The position numbers and the translations under genes were made by a program. Positions 6,820 through 14,134 of a DNA stretch of 27,120 nt are shown here, one piece after another. Origin of the DNA: a virus; the IMG/VR virus record IMGVR_UViG_3300029448_000340, positions 1 through 27,120 of that record. One strand, 5' to 3'. The notes under the pieces are model-generated. The model was not told the DNA's origin and did not search any database. It saw only the letters and a list, made by a program, of their open reading frames with translations. How positions within the stretch are numbered: position 1 is the stretch's first letter; each line of letters starts with the position of its first letter.

Positions 6820-7416
6820 CTACCAGTTTCCGATTACAGGGCGAACAAACGGAAGTTTGATAAGGCTCCGAAACTTGTTATAGCCACCTACCATGTAATC
6901 ATCATTTCCGCCGCTGTTGCCACCTTGCTGTCGGCTAAACACCGAAGAGGGCAAATGTTTTTGAAAATCAACCTTGCTCATAAAGAGTGCTCGGAATTGA
7001 GGAGGTCTTGCACCCGGTTTCCAATTTATCCTATCTTGAGATGGCTCAGGATTAATTCCAAAGAATATAAGCCTGTCCCAGTCTTTGTATTGTGCAATAT
7101 GGTTGAATGTAAACTCATCAGGATTAATCAATTTCTTTCCCAACTTTTTATCCATGGGAGAGTTCGCAAGAGAAAATTTAATCTCTGTCTTATAGCCATC
7201 AAAAATTCTATCATGACCCACATTTGTAGGTGAACTTACACTACAACCAAGATTCTTCATAAACTGTTCTACAAGAGCTTCGCCAAAAACTCCTTTGTTC
7301 TTGGTGCTCAAATTCACATAAGATTCAAACAATGTCCCTTTCCAATTGTTGTGAAGATTGTCTGTAAGAATTGCATTAAGACGCCCATCTTCAAATAGTT
7401 GATTAATCATTTGCAT
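6820..7416 (-). CDS. PD-(D/E)XK nuclease, putative type II restriction endonuclease
   Basis: A 198-aa protein from ATG 7416, chosen because GGGGAG lies 5 nt upstream; the frame stays open further up but there overlaps the dUTPase. FGEALVEQF (44-52) gives the helix glutamate E46. A strand-turn-strand follows with D69 or D73 and E78-I-K80 (GYKTEIKFSLA), the E-x-K of PD-(D/E)XK nucleases. Later FNHIAQYKDWDRLIFFGIN resembles the core of type II restriction enzymes and related nucleases. The methyltransferase starts 10 nt downstream, the usual layout of a type II restriction-modification pair. It could instead be a homing-type or repair nuclease. It overlaps the dUTPase end by 14 nt. Confidence 0.68.
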   Translation of the reverse strand: MQMINQLFEDGRLNAILTDNLHNNWKGTLFESYVNLSTKNKGVFGEALVEQFMKNLGCSVSSPTNVGHDRIFDGYKTEIKFSLANSPMDKKLGKKLINPDEFTFNHIAQYKDWDRLIFFGINPEPSQDRINWKPGARPPQFRALFMSKVDFQKHLPSSVFSRQQGGNSGGNDDYMVGGYNKFRSLIKLPFVRPVIGNW

Positions 7417-7867
7417 CTGTACTCCCCAAGGCTCCATCGCCCCTTTCGCTAATCGTAATAGGATACCAGCCATAAAGGTCTGGATTCGTGGTCTCAAGAG
7501 CACGGAATGAAACGACTGGTGTCATGACAACCTGTGCAATCTTAGTGTGCGGCTCAACAATCTGTGGTTCAGTCCCAATGTTGTGGAGGTTGACGAAGAC
7601 TTCTCCGTCATAACCCGAATCCACCACACAGGCACCCACAATCAGTGAACGCTTTGATGCAACGCTGGAACGATTCTTTACCTCCAGCATATAGCCGTGA
7701 GGGACACCAAACTTAAGCCCAGTGGACAGAATGACACTCTGTCCTGGCTCAATGGTAATTGCTTCCCGTTCCTTTGGTGAAAAATAAACATCCAGCCCCG
7801 CATCGCTTGGATTCCCTCGTGTTGGAGGGTGCGAATTAAAGTGGGTTCTGTGATATTCAATAATCAC
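7403..7867 (-). CDS. dut: dUTPase (dUTP diphosphatase)
   Basis: A 154-aa trimeric-type dUTPase, normal family length. All five motifs are visible in order: SDAGLDVY (21-28), NRSSVA (65-70), VVDSGYDGEV (81-90, uracil and metal site), KIAQVVMTPV (109-118) and ERGDGALGST (141-150). Motif 5 has Ala-Leu where many enzymes have Gly-Phe, a mild variation. It hydrolyses dUTP to dUMP and pyrophosphate, keeping uracil out of phage DNA and supplying dTMP synthesis. The start is GTG 7867, overlapping the upstream stop as GTGA with GGTGAG before it. It is the second gene of the operon from promoter 8181-8209. Confidence 0.95.
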   Translation of the reverse strand: MIIEYHRTHFNSHPPTRGNPSDAGLDVYFSPKEREAITIEPGQSVILSTGLKFGVPHGYMLEVKNRSSVASKRSLIVGACVVDSGYDGEVFVNLHNIGTEPQIVEPHTKIAQVVMTPVVSFRALETTNPDLYGWYPITISERGDGALGSTDAND

Positions 7868-8154
7868 TTCTCACCTCGCAAGAAGTTAAACATCTCAACA
7901 AGCTCGTCGATATCTTGATCTGCCTTGAGCATGCGGTAAGCCTTTACTGCGATAGAGATCTCATCTCCTGACAGCCAACCTTGCTCCTTGAACTCTGCCT
8001 TGAGTTCACGCTTTTGTTCTGCGTATGGCTCAATAGCATCCTCAATAGCCCTGAGTGAGCGAATATATTCAAGCACCTTTTGACGCTTTGCTTCTTCTTC
8101 TTGGTTAAGTTGTGCTTCCACAACAACATCGTTACTTACAAGTGATAAGTCCAT
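7864..8154 (-). CDS. Coiled-coil protein, tentatively GapR/DUF2312-like
   Basis: A 96-aa protein, mostly predicted helix, with a coiled-coil stretch at about 17-58 (Glu, Lys and Arg rich). It is followed by a GWLSGDEI turn and a second helix ending FNFL. The pattern of a long helix, a Gly-containing turn and a helix near Arg-x-x-x-Lys recalls GapR, a nucleoid protein of Alphaproteobacteria also found in their phages. The match is weak and by eye. GGAG lies 6 nt before the ATG. It is the first gene after a near-perfect promoter. Confidence 0.5.
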   Translation of the reverse strand: MDLSLVSNDVVVEAQLNQEEEAKRQKVLEYIRSLRAIEDAIEPYAEQKRELKAEFKEQGWLSGDEISIAVKAYRMLKADQDIDELVEMFNFLRGEK

Positions 8155-8180
8155 TACATTCTCCTAATTAATGTTTTACT

Positions 8181-8209
8181 ATTATAACTGAGGTATTTTT
8201 AATTGTCAA
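8181..8209 (-). promoter_or_regulatory. Consensus sigma-70 promoter, dUTPase/methyltransferase operon
   Basis: On the minus strand, TTGACA (8209-8204) and TATAAT (8186-8181) match both consensus hexamers with a 17-nt spacer. The TGA stop of the polymerase gene (8208-8206) lies inside the -35 box. The promoter probably drives the eight genes from 8154 to 4073. Confidence 0.93.
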
Positions 8210-11200
8210 GACAATAATCTAAAATTATGTCGTAAAGATCTCGTACTAAAGCCCCATGTTGGGTGATAGTCAAGCTTCGCCATATACGGGCGGTTAAGAT
8301 AGAGGATATCAAGCTTAGAGTTCACGCCCCAGCACTTAATGTTTGATGTAGTGCCGGTGTCGTCGATAACCTCAACAACCCAGTATTCTTTATTGTTCTT
8401 TGTTTTCCTCGGGACAATCTTACGAGGGATAAACCAAGTCACCTTCAAATCAGGGTCAAACTCACCAATTGGAGGAATCATGTTTTGATATAACTTATCC
8501 ATGATACTTTGATTCATGACTTCTGACATTGGAAACACACCTGTGAGTTCAACGGTGTATTGAATGATGTCTTCCTCTTCGAAGTCGCCTTCTGGACGAT
8601 ACAACTCAATGTTTTCTTCGAATTTCTTTAGTTTGCGAGGTCGGTCAACAGCGACGGCAGACCAGAAGTGCTTAAGCCCACTAAAGCGGTTATCTACAAG
8701 CCCATTCATTGCCCCTGAGCGCACAAGAACATCAAGTGCCTTCTTGTTAAGCTTAGAGTAAACCATGTTTTCATTGAAGATGAAGTCCTCAACTTTATTA
8801 AATGGGCGGTTGCCTAAGATTTGCTGAATAGCCGCCTCACCAAGTCCCTTGATAGAGGTTAGAGGCTGAATGAGTGTCTTGCCATCTTCGGAGATTTCCC
8901 AAACACGACCAGAAGTATTCACATCCAACTTTTTAATATTGAAACCAAAGCCTTTGGCAATATTAATTGCTTTCTCTTTTCTACTCTCGGGCTCTTTGTC
9001 CAAGAATGCTGCCATCCACTCTGCGGGATAGTGATGAGCCAGCCAAGCGCACTGATAAGACAGCATAGAATAAGAAACAGCGTGTGACTTATTAAAGCCG
9101 TAGCCTGAGAAATATTCAAACTTATCCCAAATGCCTTGGGCGATATTTTGACCAATACCCTTTTCAACACATCCAGTAATAAACTTGGAGTGAATCTTCA
9201 TTTTGGCTTCGTGCCCTTTGCCTGTTCCCTTCTTAGTAAGGAGCTTGCGGAGCTTGTTACCCTCGTCCAAAGACAGATCCTTGCCGAGTTTATGGGCGAG
9301 GATAGCGATCTGCTCCTGAAAGATAAGAAAGCCGTATGTTTCCTCGGTTACCTCTTGAATGAGAGGATGGTCGTACTTGATATATTGTGGGTGCTGTTTT
9401 GCCTCCACATATTGGTCATCAACCTTTGCAGAGAGTGGACCAGGGCGAAAGATGGAAGTAATGGCAGAAATGTCCACAATGCTGGTGGGTTTTGCTCGCT
9501 GGCAGAAGCCCTGAGCGCCCTTCTCTGTAAACTGGAAAATACCAGCCCATTTGCCCTTGTGAAAGATGTTGCTGTAAACTTCCTGATTCTCCAAATTAAT
9601 AGAGTCTGGGTGCAGATTCTTATTGTAATAATCCCTTACATCGTTAAAAGTTGGCTCTGGATTGTTGTGATGTCGCTTGAGAACATGACGGATTGCTCCA
9701 TCAAGCATTGCAAGCGTAGAAAGCCCAAGGATATCGAACTTAATAAAACCCATCGGCTCAAGGTGGCGAACATTTTGACCCTCTGCCCAAGGCGTCTGAC
9801 GGACACCTTTGGAGTTGATCAAAGGCATCCAATTATCAAGGTTTTCTCCGACCACCACACCGCCTGCGTGACGGGAACAAGAACGCACCTGACCATATAA
9901 CATATCGATATGATTAGCAATATTGGTATATTTGTTCAAGAACGCTTGTAGGGTTGGAGAGTATTCTTTTGTCTCCTCAAACGTGGGCGTGTACACACCT
10001 GCTTTAATGCCGTGTGCCTTCTTGGCGGCTGGTGTTGCCTCCAAAAGCATCTTGCCTGTGACCTCGTTCACTTCCTTGAACGGGATGCCGTAAAACTTGG
10101 AAATATCCTTAATAAGAGATCGCAACTGAAGAGTATTCCAGTTAGAGATTGGAACAACTGTAGTGTCGCCCCACTCCTTAATCAACCGCTCTTTTAGGTC
10201 CATCGGTGCTGCTACATCGTAGTCAATATCTGGATAGTCAGTAGCATCAGAACGAAGAAAGCGGGAGAACAGAAGACCATACTTAATTGGGTCAATCTGA
10301 GTGATTCCAAGGGCATAAGCCACAAGTGAGCCTGCGGCAGAACCACGACCTGGACCTGTGAGCATGCAATCGTTTGCTCGGTCGGCAATTGCCTTCATTG
10401 TTAAGAAATATTTTGAGAAACCTCGATCATCAATAACACTTAGCTCGCGACGGAGGCGATCAGAATATTCCCTGTTATTGTGCAACCCCTGTTGGCGCAA
10501 GCCTTCGAGAGACATATTAACCAGTGCTTGGGTCGCAGTATATCCAGCAGGAACAACAAAATCAGGAAGACGAACCTTGTTATCGGGTAAAAAGTCGTCG
10601 ATTCGTTGATGGGCGATTTCGTGAGTGTGGGTGATGGACTTCATAACAATGTCGTCATCGTAGTCTACGCCGCATTCTTCTGAATACTTCTTATAAGACT
10701 CCCACATTTGGTCGCCGTTCTTCGGGTAAAGCTCATACCCAATCTCGTCAACGCCAATCGGAAGTTCGGTGCTCTCGTAAGATGGAGCAGCCTTACCAAG
10801 CCAGCCAAGACGTTTATAAAGTTCGCGGTCTTTCCACGCATCTTTACTTGGATAGTGGCTATCAGCCGTAGAAACAAGACCGATACCAAATTCTTTGTGC
10901 ATCTGAATGATGAACTTATTAATAATGTGCTGCTCTGGAACATTATTCCACTGCAACTCGCCATACCAACGATCTCCAAAGATGGACATCATCTTGCGAG
11001 TTGTTTCACGCATAGCCTGAAGGACTGCCTCTTCACCAGCTTCGCGGTTTTCCCAGTAATTACCAGAATACACGCCGCCGAGGCAAGCCGAAGCAGCGAT
11101 AACTCCCTCTCCATACTTCGCAAGGAGATCATAGTCCATGCGAGGATAACGATAGAAGTTTTCGCTCTTGTAGCTCTCAGAAATCAACTTAAAGATATTC

Positions 11201-11637
11201 TGAAGTCCTGTTTGATTTTGTGCGAGGAGGATAAGATGACGACGACGGCGCAACACATCTTGGACTTTCTTACTGGAATTCTCGTCTTCTACAGTGGCGC
11301 CGCTCAACTCCGAACCTAGAGTTTTGGCACGCTTCTTGTCCTCAAGGGCTTTCTCATACTCTTTGCGCCAATCAGAGATAGACGGAATAAAATATGCTTC
11401 CGTTCCGAAGATGGGCTTAAAGTTCTTGCCCTCTTCTTTCATCTTTTTGGCATGGAGCACTTGATGAGAAAGACCATTGGCGTTTCCGTGATCGGTCAAT
11501 GCTAATGCATCACCACCATTTTCATAACAAAAGTCCATGTGGTCTGGGGGATACCCAAGTGCGTCAAATAACGAACCTGCCACGCTATGTGCGTGCAGCC
11601 CTACAAATGGAATTTCACTTTTTACTCGGTCGTTCAT
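8206..11637 (-). CDS. dnaE: DNA polymerase III alpha subunit (DnaE-type replicative polymerase)
   Basis: A 1143-aa C-family polymerase, close to the length of bacterial DnaE. An N-terminal PHP domain has HAHS at 15-18 and TDHGN at 48-52. The palm has GPGRGSAAGSL (428-438), the metal-binding pair D470 and D472 in PDID, and the third aspartate D635 in FIKFDILGLSTL. The RPGPL and GYGFNKSHAVSYS motifs follow, then a helix-hairpin-helix region (TSIKGLGEAAIQQI) and a C-terminal OB-fold. No 3'-5' exonuclease domain is visible, so proofreading would need a separate subunit or the PHP domain. GGAGGG lies 4 nt before the ATG. Phages of T4 type normally carry a family B polymerase instead. It ends the long helicase/RNR operon. 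Confidence 0.96.
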   Translation of the reverse strand: MNDRVKSEIPFVGLHAHSVAGSLFDALGYPPDHMDFCYENGGDALALTDHGNANGLSHQVLHAKKMKEEGKNFKPIFGTEAYFIPSISDWRKEYEKALEDKKRAKTLGSELSGATVEDENSSKKVQDVLRRRRHLILLAQNQTGLQNIFKLISESYKSENFYRYPRMDYDLLAKYGEGVIAASACLGGVYSGNYWENREAGEEAVLQAMRETTRKMMSIFGDRWYGELQWNNVPEQHIINKFIIQMHKEFGIGLVSTADSHYPSKDAWKDRELYKRLGWLGKAAPSYESTELPIGVDEIGYELYPKNGDQMWESYKKYSEECGVDYDDDIVMKSITHTHEIAHQRIDDFLPDNKVRLPDFVVPAGYTATQALVNMSLEGLRQQGLHNNREYSDRLRRELSVIDDRGFSKYFLTMKAIADRANDCMLTGPGRGSAAGSLVAYALGITQIDPIKYGLLFSRFLRSDATDYPDIDYDVAAPMDLKERLIKEWGDTTVVPISNWNTLQLRSLIKDISKFYGIPFKEVNEVTGKMLLEATPAAKKAHGIKAGVYTPTFEETKEYSPTLQAFLNKYTNIANHIDMLYGQVRSCSRHAGGVVVGENLDNWMPLINSKGVRQTPWAEGQNVRHLEPMGFIKFDILGLSTLAMLDGAIRHVLKRHHNNPEPTFNDVRDYYNKNLHPDSINLENQEVYSNIFHKGKWAGIFQFTEKGAQGFCQRAKPTSIVDISAITSIFRPGPLSAKVDDQYVEAKQHPQYIKYDHPLIQEVTEETYGFLIFQEQIAILAHKLGKDLSLDEGNKLRKLLTKKGTGKGHEAKMKIHSKFITGCVEKGIGQNIAQGIWDKFEYFSGYGFNKSHAVSYSMLSYQCAWLAHHYPAEWMAAFLDKEPESRKEKAINIAKGFGFNIKKLDVNTSGRVWEISEDGKTLIQPLTSIKGLGEAAIQQILGNRPFNKVEDFIFNENMVYSKLNKKALDVLVRSGAMNGLVDNRFSGLKHFWSAVAVDRPRKLKKFEENIELYRPEGDFEEEDIIQYTVELTGVFPMSEVMNQSIMDKLYQNMIPPIGEFDPDLKVTWFIPRKIVPRKTKNNKEYWVVEVIDDTGTTSNIKCWGVNSKLDILYLNRPYMAKLDYHPTWGFSTRSLRHNFRLLS

Positions 11638-11655
11638 CTTACCCTCCTCTAATTC

Positions 11656-11880
11656 TTACAGTGCGCGTGTGAATACGCTATCAATCTCGGTCAAAATCTT
11701 AGTTCGTGTCTGTGGATCTAAATCCAGCACTTCTGTGATACGATATCGCATTTGACCAAGGACACTCCCAAAATGTCGTGTCTTTGCACGCTCTGTATCA
11801 AGTTCCTGTTTTAACGAATCAATCTGATTCTGTAGATCCGTTGTTGTGTTCGGTGTCACCGATGTTGTCTTTGTTGGCAT
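11656..11880 (-). CDS. Small coiled-coil protein
   Basis: A 74-aa protein starting MPTKTTSVTPN with a Thr-rich N-terminus and then a heptad pattern (IDSLKQELDTERAKTRHFG) typical of a coiled coil. A strong AGGAG precedes ATG 11880. Its first 62 nt overlap the end of the upstream 317-aa gene in another frame. It lies 18 nt before the polymerase, so it could be a polymerase accessory protein, but no motif proves this. Confidence 0.72.
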   Translation of the reverse strand: MPTKTTSVTPNTTTDLQNQIDSLKQELDTERAKTRHFGSVLGQMRYRITEVLDLDPQTRTKILTEIDSVFTRAL

Positions 11881-12772
11881 TTTCTACTCCTAAACCATTC
11901 CATTCATGGTATTTTAATAAGCCTTTATAAGGACGTTGTATTGTCTTTGATTCTTCAGATGCAAAATAGCCGGTATAGCCATCCCAACTTGATAAGTCGT
12001 GATACCACTCCAACTCTTTTGTATTTGACTCTAATATTATAACAGGTTTAAATACTTTGTCAAGAGAAAAATGACGTGCAGACCATCTTTTTTCAAATGG
12101 TAGTCTTTCTGTAGGTATTTCGTTGTTGCTGTCCTTCCATTCTCTCGTTCCCTCTTTCCTAATCACTTGCCTGCTTTTAATAAAATCTTCGGGTCCAAAT
12201 GTGAACCCCATGTATTCGCCGTCTTTCAATGTTTTACCATTATAACAGAAAAAGAAGTTGTTGTCACTAGAAATTAATTTTCTATGCACTCTCGGTGCGT
12301 TTTCTGGGTAAATACTAAGCGGAAAAGAAACATAGTATTTATCTGGCGTGACCCATACGCTCATTTGTTTGCTGATCCAGTATGCGGTGTTTGCCCCATG
12401 GAGTATACTCCAAGCATAGCAGTCAACCCGATCACGATCTTTTGGATGAACTGGGACATAATAAATTGGTATTTGTTTTCTTTCTTCTTCCGGGTTTAAA
12501 GACAGAGTTCTGCCATACCAAATAGGGTCTTGCACCATTTCACCTAATCTGTGGCGAATGAGCGGCTGAACATCTTCATTGCAAACAATCCAAATCGTCT
12601 CACAACCCGCATAAGCACATTCCATCACACTTCTCTCCAAGGCAGTATAATTTTCTGCGATGGGCATCAAAACATTGTCCCACTGGAAGCCAAAATCGTG
12701 CTTGTGCCCAGCGACAGGAATAATTCCTGCCAAATGAAAAGATGTTAATTTGACGGTTGGTTTTGGTTCCAT
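11819..12772 (-). CDS. Unknown 317-aa protein, nucleotidyltransferase (GT-A)-like N-terminus
   Basis: Residues 14-80 read as a Rossmann-like fold: a hydrophobic strand into PVAGHKHDFGF, then VLMPIAENYTALERSVMECAYAGCETIWIVCNED. This recalls sugar-nucleotidyltransferases (strand, loop, W-x-x-x-L-M-P-I, helix, strand). The Gly-rich NTP loop and the metal-binding Asp of active enzymes are not evident, so it may be diverged or inactive. The middle is aromatic rich and the last 60 residues are polar and poorly conserved-looking. The ATG shares a base with the preceding TAA (TAATG), so it is coupled to the 302-aa gene. A consensus promoter lies inside its coding sequence. Confidence 0.7.
   Translation of the reverse strand: MEPKPTVKLTSFHLAGIIPVAGHKHDFGFQWDNVLMPIAENYTALERSVMECAYAGCETIWIVCNEDVQPLIRHRLGEMVQDPIWYGRTLSLNPEEERKQIPIYYVPVHPKDRDRVDCYAWSILHGANTAYWISKQMSVWVTPDKYYVSFPLSIYPENAPRVHRKLISSDNNFFFCYNGKTLKDGEYMGFTFGPEDFIKSRQVIRKEGTREWKDSNNEIPTERLPFEKRWSARHFSLDKVFKPVIILESNTKELEWYHDLSSWDGYTGYFASEESKTIQRPYKGLLKYHEWNGLGVENANKDNIGDTEHNNGSTESD
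12036..12063 (-). promoter_or_regulatory. Internal consensus promoter upstream of DNA polymerase
   Basis: On the minus strand, TTGACA (12063-12058) and TATAAT (12041-12036) lie within the 317-aa coding sequence with a 16-nt spacer. Transcription from here would give extra mRNA for the 74-aa coiled-coil protein and the polymerase. Both hexamers are perfect matches, which is unlikely by chance at functional spacing. Confidence 0.75.
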
Positions 12773-13680
12773 TAAAGTGCGTTCAAAAGCTTGGTTGGGT
12801 AAGAATTGATTTTTATGTCGCTGTTTGACATAATCTGCTCTGGGGTGTCATAACAAAAGTTAATCTTTTTGGTGTTTCGATATTTCGACATCGGAGGTGG
12901 TACAATTTCACGTTTTACAAAAGTTATCTTTGGAGATAACCACTTGAAAGGCTCTTGTGACCTTTCTGGATAGTTTGGATTTTTGCCGTTTTTTGGACCC
13001 CGAATTCCAGCCTCCTTCATGCACTTCAACACCTTAAAGCGAGCATATGTATCAGAGTTTTGGTATTCGTACTTTGCCTCGTCTGATGTTAGGCAAGATA
13101 TTGCCACCAAATCCTTGAATTGTTGATTTACGTCAGGTCGCTTTGACTCGTACAAAAATATCTGGTTTATAAAATCGCCCTCAGTCTGAATATAGTCCAA
13201 TTTGGTGCCGGATCCCTGGTTAATCTCAAACCAGTCTAAAATCTGTGTTTTTTGATTTTTATTATCTTTTAAAATACTCGATAATCCCGATATTTTTGTA
13301 TCATCAAACACGATCAGTTCATCATATTCGACTTTGTAAACTCTATTGTGCTCTGTAATAATTTTCAAGTGTTTTTTATCAATATGAGCCGATTTTGCTA
13401 AATTTGAAAACGGCACAAGTCCAGACAGGGACAACAAGACCATGATTTTCTCGTATACCTGCTGTTTTGAAGGTCCAAACACGGCAACCCCTTCGTCAGA
13501 CATTTTCAAGTCATAACGCAGGGGTTCTATTTTTAGTAAACTAAGATCGGTATTGGGTTTAAAAAACTCAAATGGGTGGATTTTACGCCTTTCAACATAA
13601 ATCATTGGTATTTGATTATAAAAACAATAAAGTGCCGAACTTAGTGAGCACCCAAGTGCTATTTTTCCGTATCGGAACAT
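12772..13680 (-). CDS. Unknown 302-aa protein
   Basis: Starts MFRYGKIALGCSLSSALYCF. The first strand, the small-residue turn GCSLSS, the helix and a second strand ending in MIYVE resemble a dinucleotide-binding beta-alpha-beta unit, but the usual G-x-G-x-x-G is not kept. EYDELIVFDD at about 118-127 is a second strand-like acidic segment. The C-terminal third is Pro, Lys and Asn rich. I do not recognise a family. It is coupled to the 317-aa gene (TAATG), so the pair probably acts together, and it overlaps the 47-aa ORF by 22 nt. A nucleotide or sugar modification role is only a guess. Confidence 0.65.
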   Translation of the reverse strand: MFRYGKIALGCSLSSALYCFYNQIPMIYVERRKIHPFEFFKPNTDLSLLKIEPLRYDLKMSDEGVAVFGPSKQQVYEKIMVLLSLSGLVPFSNLAKSAHIDKKHLKIITEHNRVYKVEYDELIVFDDTKISGLSSILKDNKNQKTQILDWFEINQGSGTKLDYIQTEGDFINQIFLYESKRPDVNQQFKDLVAISCLTSDEAKYEYQNSDTYARFKVLKCMKEAGIRGPKNGKNPNYPERSQEPFKWLSPKITFVKREIVPPPMSKYRNTKKINFCYDTPEQIMSNSDIKINSYPTKLLNAL

Positions 13681-13802
13681 TTAGTTTCTTTGTTCTCTTC
13701 TTTCTTCTCGGTTTTCTGCTCTACTGATCCCGAAATCTGTTCTTTTTCTTTTTTGAGGGGTCGGTCATAAGTCATGAAAAAGTCGTAATAGTGGTGCGTC
13801 AA
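13659..13802 (-). CDS. Small 47-aa charged protein
   Basis: This frame fills the gap between the co-chaperonin and the 302-aa gene. It starts at TTG 13802 with GGAG 7 nt upstream and ends at TAG 13661. The product begins with aromatic and His residues (THHYYDFFMTYD) and then becomes a Lys/Glu-rich tail. It overlaps the next gene by 22 nt. The ribosome-binding site and exact gap filling favour a real gene, but no homology can be judged. An ATG at codon 10 lacks a ribosome-binding site. Confidence 0.5.
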   Translation of the reverse strand: MTHHYYDFFMTYDRPLKKEKEQISGSVEQKTEKKEENKETKCSDTEK

Positions 13803-13806
13803 TTGT

Positions 13807-14091
13807 TTACTCCGTGACTTGTGCAATTACATAGTTGTCTAAGATGAGGTGGTGCTTTTCTCCATTGTGCTCCACTTCTTCAATCATGGCACGATCAACG
13901 AGGATGCGACTTCCGACTGATAGATTTTCAAAACGGCAATCTTCGGCTGTATTGTGAACAATGGCGGTGCAGTATTTGCCCTCTACCTTTGTATAGTCTT
14001 CAGGTAGTAGAATTGCTGATTGTTCTTTTTTCTTTTCCCTCTCAATAAATTCTGGTGTGATTAAAATGTGCCTGTTAAATGGCTGTAGCAT
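13807..14091 (-). CDS. GroES-like co-chaperonin
   Basis: A 94-aa protein from ATG 14091, chosen because AAGGA lies 6 nt upstream; an in-frame ATG at 14142 lacks such a site and extends into the reductase. The length matches GroES (97 aa). HILITPE near the N-terminus is the first strand. QSAILLPED at about 24-32 fits the mobile loop with its Ile-Leu-Leu anchor for GroEL. GSRILVDR (about 60) and the end HLILDNYVIAQVTE match the GroES beta barrel. Phage versions such as T4 gp31 replace host GroES to fold phage proteins. No GroEL is present in the window, so it would act with host GroEL. It sits 43 nt after the reductase. Confidence 0.75.
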   Translation of the reverse strand: MLQPFNRHILITPEFIEREKKKEQSAILLPEDYTKVEGKYCTAIVHNTAEDCRFENLSVGSRILVDRAMIEEVEHNGEKHHLILDNYVIAQVTE

Positions 14092-14134
14092 AGTTTTTCC
14101 TTTTTTGTCGTACATATTACGATGAATTGTCATA

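Noticed and set aside
7417-7503. Longer start for the nuclease-like protein at 7503
   Set aside because: It would overlap the conserved motif 5 region of dUTPase and lacks a ribosome-binding site, while 7416 has GGGGAG at good spacing.
9136-9900. 254-aa plus-strand open frame
   Set aside because: It lies antisense within the polymerase gene, whose motifs are continuous there; no ribosome-binding site or recognisable domain supports it.
10708-11319. 203-aa plus-strand open frame
   Set aside because: Antisense to the PHP/N-terminal part of the polymerase, with no start signal.
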